DNA of 10,000 bases, from contig JAHECM010000009.1 of assembly GCA_024641725.1 (NCBI GenBank), forward strand, positions 1 through 10,000. The letters are read 5' to 3'. This stretch comes from Limnohabitans sp. (lineage in GTDB: Bacteria > Pseudomonadota > Gammaproteobacteria > Burkholderiales > Burkholderiaceae_C). Shown one piece after another: positions 6,878 through 10,000 of the stretch. The position numbers and the translations under genes were made by a program. Every line of letters begins with the position of its first letter. Position 1 is the stretch's first letter. The notes under the pieces are model-generated. The model worked only from the letters and a program-made list of their open reading frames with translations. It was not told the origin of the DNA and did not search any database.

Positions 6878-7801
6878 ATGAACCAGCCCACAGTCCATGG
6901 ACCGGCCCCTGAGGTGCTCGCGCAGCTGCGCAGTTGGGGAACCCGTGCAAACATGCCCGAGGTCAAGGCTTTTTTCAGCCAACGGACTTCAGACCTTGAC
7001 CGCAGCGGGCTCAGCGTTGTGGCTGACCAAGCCTATGGCCCACACGCGCGACAAAGGATGGACATTTATTTTCCGCAAAACCACGAGCCTGCGCGACCCG
7101 TTCTTTTGTATTTGCATGGCGGCGGTTTTATACGCGGCGACAAATCCGACCGCGCCAACGTCGGCTGGTGGGGCGCTCGCCAAGGTTTTGTGACGGTGCT
7201 CGCCAACTACCGACTCGCGCCCGAGGCGCAGTGGCCCTCTGGTGCGCACGATGTGCGCGCTGCTTGCGATCATTTGCGCGATCTGTGCGGCGCCTTCGGC
7301 GGCAACCCCAACGCCATCGTCGTGGCCGGTGAGTCCGCCGGAGCTGCGCATGCCGCAGCCGGGGTGCTGATGACTGAGTTTCAGTCGCCCAAGGGGCCTT
7401 GCGCTGGCGTGTTCTTGCTCTCAGGTCCCTATGACGCGCAACTGGAGTACATGGCCCGCGGTGCTTTGGGCATTCCGACGCCAGATCCTCGCAATGACGC
7501 TTATTTTGGCGTCACCCACCCTGATTGGGCCGCCGTCAGCATCGTTGAATGTGTGGACGCCGCGCCCTTGCCAGTGGCCGTGGCCATGACCGAGCGGGAC
7601 TTGCCACAAATGCAGGTCCAGGCCGGCGCCCTGTTTTCTAGACTGGTCACCCGACACGGTTTCCAACCGGACTTTCTGGTGATTCCTGAGCACAACCATT
7701 TTTCTGCCGCAGCAGCGCTGGGGACTGAAGACCAAAGTTTGGCCGACCCGCTGGCCCGATTCGTCCAAGCCTGTGCTGACCGCAGCCATCTTCAGGCATA
7801 G
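6878..7801 (+). CDS. Alpha/beta hydrolase, HSL/kynurenine-formamidase-like esterase
   Basis: The protein has 307 residues from the ATG at 6878; a TTG directly before it (6875) is in frame but less likely. It carries the marks of the hormone-sensitive-lipase/esterase group: oxyanion-hole motif LHGGGF (79-84), NYRLAPEA (110-117), and the nucleophile elbow GESAG (151-155) with catalytic Ser153. The acid is probably Asp241 in TERD, and the base His272 or His274 in PEHNHFS. It would hydrolyse a carboxylic ester or an amide such as N-formyl; the substrate is not predictable. No signal peptide, so it is likely cytoplasmic. No clear Shine-Dalgarno sequence is present, and the start lies 15 bp after bug gene 2, so coupling is plausible. 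Its last 10 bases overlap the end of the convergent LysR gene. Confidence 0.92.
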   Translation: MNQPTVHGPAPEVLAQLRSWGTRANMPEVKAFFSQRTSDLDRSGLSVVADQAYGPHARQRMDIYFPQNHEPARPVLLYLHGGGFIRGDKSDRANVGWWGARQGFVTVLANYRLAPEAQWPSGAHDVRAACDHLRDLCGAFGGNPNAIVVAGESAGAAHAAAGVLMTEFQSPKGPCAGVFLLSGPYDAQLEYMARGALGIPTPDPRNDAYFGVTHPDWAAVSIVECVDAAPLPVAVAMTERDLPQMQVQAGALFSRLVTRHGFQPDFLVIPEHNHFSAAAALGTEDQSLADPLARFVQACADRSHLQA

Positions 7802-8676
7802 CGTTTGAGCAGATCACTCAGGTGTTCAGCTGCAGGCGTCAAAGGCAGGTCGGCTTTGCGCACAAACACAATGCCCGGGGCGGTCAGCCGCTCCCGCACG
7901 TCAATCACCTGCAGCGCATGTTGCGTCAGGGCAAACTCGGCCCATTGGCGTGGCAGCATGGTCAACAAATCCGAGTGGGCCAGGGCAACCAAGAGCGACA
8001 TGGCTGAGTTCGCTTGTAGCCGGATCTGCGGCTGCCCCAACTTGAAGCGTGCAAATACTTCGTTCAAATCTTCAGTGGCAATGACATCCAAGGACGGCGT
8101 GGCCCAATCGGCAGCGGCGAGTTCCTTGAGCGACTTGGCACCGGCCAAGGGATGGCCTTGGCGCCCGACCACGATGCGCGTATTTTCAAAAAGCGTCTCT
8201 GAAATCAAACCCGGAGCTGGGGCCGCCTGGGATGCCGCACCGACGTAAAAGTCGATGCTGCCTTGGCGCAAGCCCGGCTCAATAGCAGGGTAAAGGCCCT
8301 CGATAACCTTGAGTGTGACGCCCGGGTATCGATGTCGAAACGGCCCCAAAGCACCTGGCAGCATGCCCAGGTGGGGCATGATGGACAGGCCCACCACCAC
8401 GGTGCCCAGCACGCCGCCTTGCGCTTGCGACATCTCTTCATCGGCCCGTCGCAACTCGTTCATGGCCGAACCCGCCCGGCGGTAAAAGAGTTGCCCCATG
8501 GGCGTCAAAACCATGCCGCGAGCATCCCGTTCAAACATCGGGTGCCCCAGCTCACGCTCCAAACTGCGGATGCTGCGGGTCAAACCCGACTGTGCCACCC
8601 CCAAATGCCGGGCGGCCCCCCTTAAGCTGCCACGCTCCACGATAGCGACCAAGTCTCGCAATTGGTTGAGTTTCAT
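7792..8676 (-). CDS. LysR-family transcriptional regulator
   Basis: From the ATG at 8676 the protein has 294 residues, the normal LysR length; the frame stays open upstream to 9072, but that part runs antisense to bug gene 3 and lacks LysR similarity. The N-terminus MKLNQLRDLVAIVERGSLRG leads into the winged helix-turn-helix, with AARHLGVAQSGLTRSIRSLE (21-40) holding the recognition helix, then LGHPMFERDARGMVLTPMGQ (43-62). Residues from about 92 form the periplasmic-binding-protein-like effector domain (GTVVVGLSIMPHLGMLPGAL onward). It is divergent from bug gene 3 across 121 bp, the classic arrangement for a LysR protein controlling its neighbour and itself, probably in response to the ligand or a breakdown product. 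No good Shine-Dalgarno sequence is seen. The 3' end overlaps the hydrolase gene by 10 bp. Confidence 0.94.
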   Translation of the reverse strand: MKLNQLRDLVAIVERGSLRGAARHLGVAQSGLTRSIRSLERELGHPMFERDARGMVLTPMGQLFYRRAGSAMNELRRADEEMSQAQGGVLGTVVVGLSIMPHLGMLPGALGPFRHRYPGVTLKVIEGLYPAIEPGLRQGSIDFYVGAASQAAPAPGLISETLFENTRIVVGRQGHPLAGAKSLKELAAADWATPSLDVIATEDLNEVFARFKLGQPQIRLQANSAMSLLVALAHSDLLTMLPRQWAEFALTQHALQVIDVRERLTAPGIVFVRKADLPLTPAAEHLSDLLKRYA

Positions 8677-8682
8677 TGAAGT

Positions 8683-8699
8683 GTTCTTTTTTTGTGAAC
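8683..8699. promoter_or_regulatory. Candidate LysR-type binding site (T-N11-A dyad)
   Basis: GTTC (8683-8686) and GAAC (8696-8699) form a dyad around 9 bases, containing the T-N11-A pattern of LysR operators. It lies in the gap between the regulator and bug gene 3, only 7 bp upstream of the regulator ATG, which would suit autoregulation. The match is short and the assignment is inference. Confidence 0.35.
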
Positions 8700-8761
8700 G
8701 GTCTGCATATTTTGCCCTCTCTTTGAGAACTCTGAAACGCCCTAGACTGCGCCGCAGACCG
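8699..8761. repeat. 8-bp perfect inverted repeat spanning the lysR/bug3 promoter region
   Basis: CGGTCTGC (8699-8706) is matched exactly by GCAGACCG (8754-8761), 47 bp apart. Between them lies an imperfect palindrome (8722-8737, TTTGAGAACTCTGAAA) and a possible -10 TAGACT (8743-8748) for bug gene 3. The arms could be two half-sites for a looping regulator such as the adjacent LysR protein. Confidence 0.4.
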
Positions 8762-8791
8762 CTTCCATCAAGCGGCAAACAATGGATGGAG
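8759..8791 (+). promoter_or_regulatory. Leader hairpin and Shine-Dalgarno sequence of bug gene 3
   Basis: CCGCTT (8759-8764) pairs with AAGCGG (8770-8775) around loop CCATC. GGAG (8788-8791) follows 12 nt later and sits 6 nt before the ATG at 8798, which supports that start over the in-frame ATG at 8786. The hairpin shares three bases with the right arm of the longer inverted repeat ending at 8761, so the two pairings exclude each other in RNA. Confidence 0.5.
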
Positions 8792-8797
8792 ACTCCC

Positions 8798-9787
8798 ATG
8801 AACTTTCGCCCAAGCCCCGGTTTAACGCGTCGCCTGCTTGGCGTTGCTGCCCTCACGACCTTGACCCTGCTGAGCACAGGCACGATGGCCCAAAGCTGGC
8901 CCAGCAAAACGGTCAAAATGATCGTCCCCGCTGGCGCAGGTGCAGCGCCAGATGTCATCGCCCGCCTTTTGGCCGAACGCCTGAGCCAAGCCTGGGGACA
9001 AGGTGTTGTGGTGGACAACCGACCCGGCGCTGGGGGGATTCCGGGCATGTCTGCCTTAGCGCGCGCGCCCAATGACGGCTACACGCTGGGTTTTGTGCCG
9101 GCGGCGATGGGCACCATCACCCCCTTGGTTTACAAAAACCCTCAATTCAACCCTGACAGCGACCTCACCTCTGTGGCCACCATCGGCACCAGCCCCTTGG
9201 TCTTGGTCGCACAGTCCGCATCTGGCATCCACAACTTGCAAGACTTGGCGCGCTTTGCCCGCGCCAACCCCAGCAAGGCGAACTTTGCTGCCCCTCAACC
9301 GAACTCGCTTCCACACCTGGCCGGTGAAATGGTCAACAAAGTCGGTCAAATGTCCATGACTGCCGTGCCCTACCCGGCCCCTCCTGCCGCCATGGCGGGC
9401 TTGTTGGGCGGGGACGTGTTGATGACCACCGACGGTATTCCCGGTCTGATTGGCCAGATCAAGAGTGGTCGCCTCAAGGCCCTGGCCGTGACCTCTGCGC
9501 AGCGCCTGCCTGGTCTTGACATTCCCACCGTGGCAGAGACTTATCCAGGATTTGAAGCCATTGGATGGTTCCAAATCATTGTTCCCGCAGGCACGCCTGC
9601 AGCCGTGATCGACAAAATCAACGCCGATGTCAACCGCACCATCAACGCAGCTGACATGGTGGCGCGCCTGAACGACATGGGCGTCTATGCCCGGGCCGAC
9701 TCACCGGCAGTCGCACGCGAGTTTTTTGTTTCGCAACAGCGGGCCATGAAAAAGCTGGTCACGGATCTCGGCATCCAGGCCCAGTAA
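8798..9787 (+). CDS. Bug/TctC-family tripartite tricarboxylate transporter substrate-binding protein (Bug 3)
   Basis: This 329-residue protein is a third Bug-family periplasmic binding protein. The signal sequence has a Pro-containing basic head with LTRRLLG (9-15), a hydrophobic core, and a likely cleavage after TMA (residue 31). Family marks are WPSKTVKMIVPAGAGAAPD (34-52), VVVDNRPGAGGIPGMSALAR (70-89), NDGYTLGFVP (92-101), AVPYPAPPAAMAGLLGGDV (189-207), LKALAVTSAQR (226-236), IPTVAETYPGFEAIGWF (242-258) and VPAGTPAAVIDKINADV (262-278). It is the most divergent of the three: the usual FPPGG loop reads PAGAGAA, and PGAGG is followed by IPG instead of NIG. Start by GGAG 6 nt upstream. It diverges from a LysR gene, its likely regulator, and precedes an FAH-family gene by 94 bp. 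Ligand unknown. Confidence 0.95.
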   Translation: MNFRPSPGLTRRLLGVAALTTLTLLSTGTMAQSWPSKTVKMIVPAGAGAAPDVIARLLAERLSQAWGQGVVVDNRPGAGGIPGMSALARAPNDGYTLGFVPAAMGTITPLVYKNPQFNPDSDLTSVATIGTSPLVLVAQSASGIHNLQDLARFARANPSKANFAAPQPNSLPHLAGEMVNKVGQMSMTAVPYPAPPAAMAGLLGGDVLMTTDGIPGLIGQIKSGRLKALAVTSAQRLPGLDIPTVAETYPGFEAIGWFQIIVPAGTPAAVIDKINADVNRTINAADMVARLNDMGVYARADSPAVAREFFVSQQRAMKKLVTDLGIQAQ

Positions 9788-9796
9788 ACAGCATGA

Positions 9797-9833
9797 CATG
9801 GGCCACGCGGATACCACGCTAGACTGGCCCATG
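9797..9833. repeat. 9-bp perfect inverted repeat between bug gene 3 and the FAH gene
   Basis: CATGGGCCA (9797-9805) is matched exactly by TGGCCCATG (9825-9833) with a 19-bp spacer. It starts 10 bp after the bug3 stop. The spacer ends in a possible -10, TAGACT (9820-9825), so the repeat could be an operator over an FAH-gene promoter, or a hairpin at the end of the bug3 transcript. No T-run follows. Confidence 0.45.
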
Positions 9834-9850
9834 GCATCTACCCGATTCAA

Positions 9851-9862
9851 TCTTTGATTTTT
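9851..9862 (+). repeat. T-rich 12-mer 31 bp upstream of the FAH gene start (copy 2)
   Basis: TCTTTGATTTTT is identical to 4831-4842 and starts, as there, exactly 31 bp before an ATG (9882). The sequence between this element and the ATG differs from copy 1 and also lacks a Shine-Dalgarno sequence. Confidence 0.4.
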
Positions 9863-9881
9863 TGACCGCACGACACTCACC

Positions 9882-10000
9882 ATGAAACTCATCAGCTACA
9901 CCCAAGACCAAGCCACCCGCTACGGCGTGCTGCTAGGCCAAAGCGTGGTGGACATGCGCCAATGCATGGACAACGCGCCGGACAGCATCAACGACTTCTT
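9882..10000 (+). CDS. Fumarylacetoacetate hydrolase family protein, N-terminal part (3' end beyond right edge)
   Basis: The ATG at 9882 opens a frame that stays open for 39 codons to the edge. The translation begins MKLISYTQDQATRYGVLLGQ and goes on SVVDMRQCMDNAPDSINDF, which matches the usual N-terminal region of FAH-family proteins: a strand, a YGVLLGQSVVD turn that recalls the family's typical start, and a helix leading to the catalytic domain. FAH enzymes are metal-dependent C-C bond hydrolases, decarboxylases or isomerases of aromatic and organic-acid catabolism. The catalytic metal-binding residues lie beyond the window, so identity rests on the N-terminus and on the common pairing of FAH genes with Bug proteins. 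No Shine-Dalgarno sequence is visible. It may be co-transcribed with bug gene 3 or have its own promoter. Confidence 0.7.
   Translation, partial: MKLISYTQDQATRYGVLLGQSVVDMRQCMDNAPDSINDF

Noticed and set aside
8498..8797. N-terminal extension of Bug 3 from 8498
   Set aside because: It covers the antisense of the LysR DNA-binding region and the promoter gap; the ATG at 8798 has GGAG 6 nt upstream and begins a signal peptide.
8677..9072. N-terminal extension of the LysR protein up to 9072
   Set aside because: The extra 132 codons run antisense to bug gene 3; the LysR helix-turn-helix starts directly at the ATG at 8676, giving normal family length.
1..10000. Mobile element, CRISPR, defence island or prophage
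   Set aside because: No transposase, integrase, cas, toxin-antitoxin or phage gene and no regular repeat array is visible; the helicase stands with a ribosome-assembly GTPase and not with defence genes.

Overview
The window looks like chromosome of a betaproteobacterium, most likely Burkholderiales (Comamonadaceae-like). The reasons are high GC with C/G-ending codons, densely packed genes on both strands, and above all three periplasmic Bug/TctC-type solute-binding proteins in under 9 kb, an expansion typical of that order. I see no rRNA, tRNA, CRISPR array, insertion sequence, integrase or phage gene, and no stretch over 300 bases without a gene.

Layout. Positions 1-910 (minus) hold the first ~303 codons of a YbfB/YjiJ-type MFS transporter whose 3' end lies beyond the left edge. 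It diverges from Bug protein 1 (1080-2087, plus) across a 169-bp gap that carries a 12-bp perfect inverted repeat. Bug 1 converges on a minus-strand pair, a RecQ-like helicase with a C-terminal phosphoribosyltransferase-like domain (2658-4757) and a small uncharacterised protein (2127-2654); a strong GC hairpin lies between the converging ends. The helicase diverges from the circularly permuted ribosome-assembly GTPase YlqF/RbgA (4862-5797). Next come Bug protein 2 (5909-6862) and, 15 bp later, an HGGG/GESAG alpha/beta hydrolase (6878-7801). The hydrolase overlaps the 3' end of a LysR-type regulator (7792-8676, minus) by 10 bp. The regulator is divergent from Bug protein 3 (8798-9787), which is followed by the first 39 codons of a fumarylacetoacetate-hydrolase-family enzyme (9882 to the right edge).

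How the parts may work together. The helicase, small protein and GTPase are housekeeping or information-processing genes. The rest looks like uptake and breakdown of small organic acids: high-affinity binding proteins next to an esterase-type hydrolase, an FAH-type C-C hydrolase and a LysR sensor. No TctA or TctB membrane component is visible, so all three Bug proteins are orphans here, and their substrates cannot be read from sequence.

The most interesting items are the helicase-phosphoribosyltransferase-like fusion, the in-frame single-stop junction between it and the small protein, the structured leaders (a small hairpin just upstream of the Shine-Dalgarno sequence in all three bug genes), the inverted repeats in the regulator/bug3 gap and before the FAH gene, and a T-rich 12-mer at exactly the same distance upstream of two unrelated start codons. 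I see no convincing evidence of a wholly new multi-gene system.
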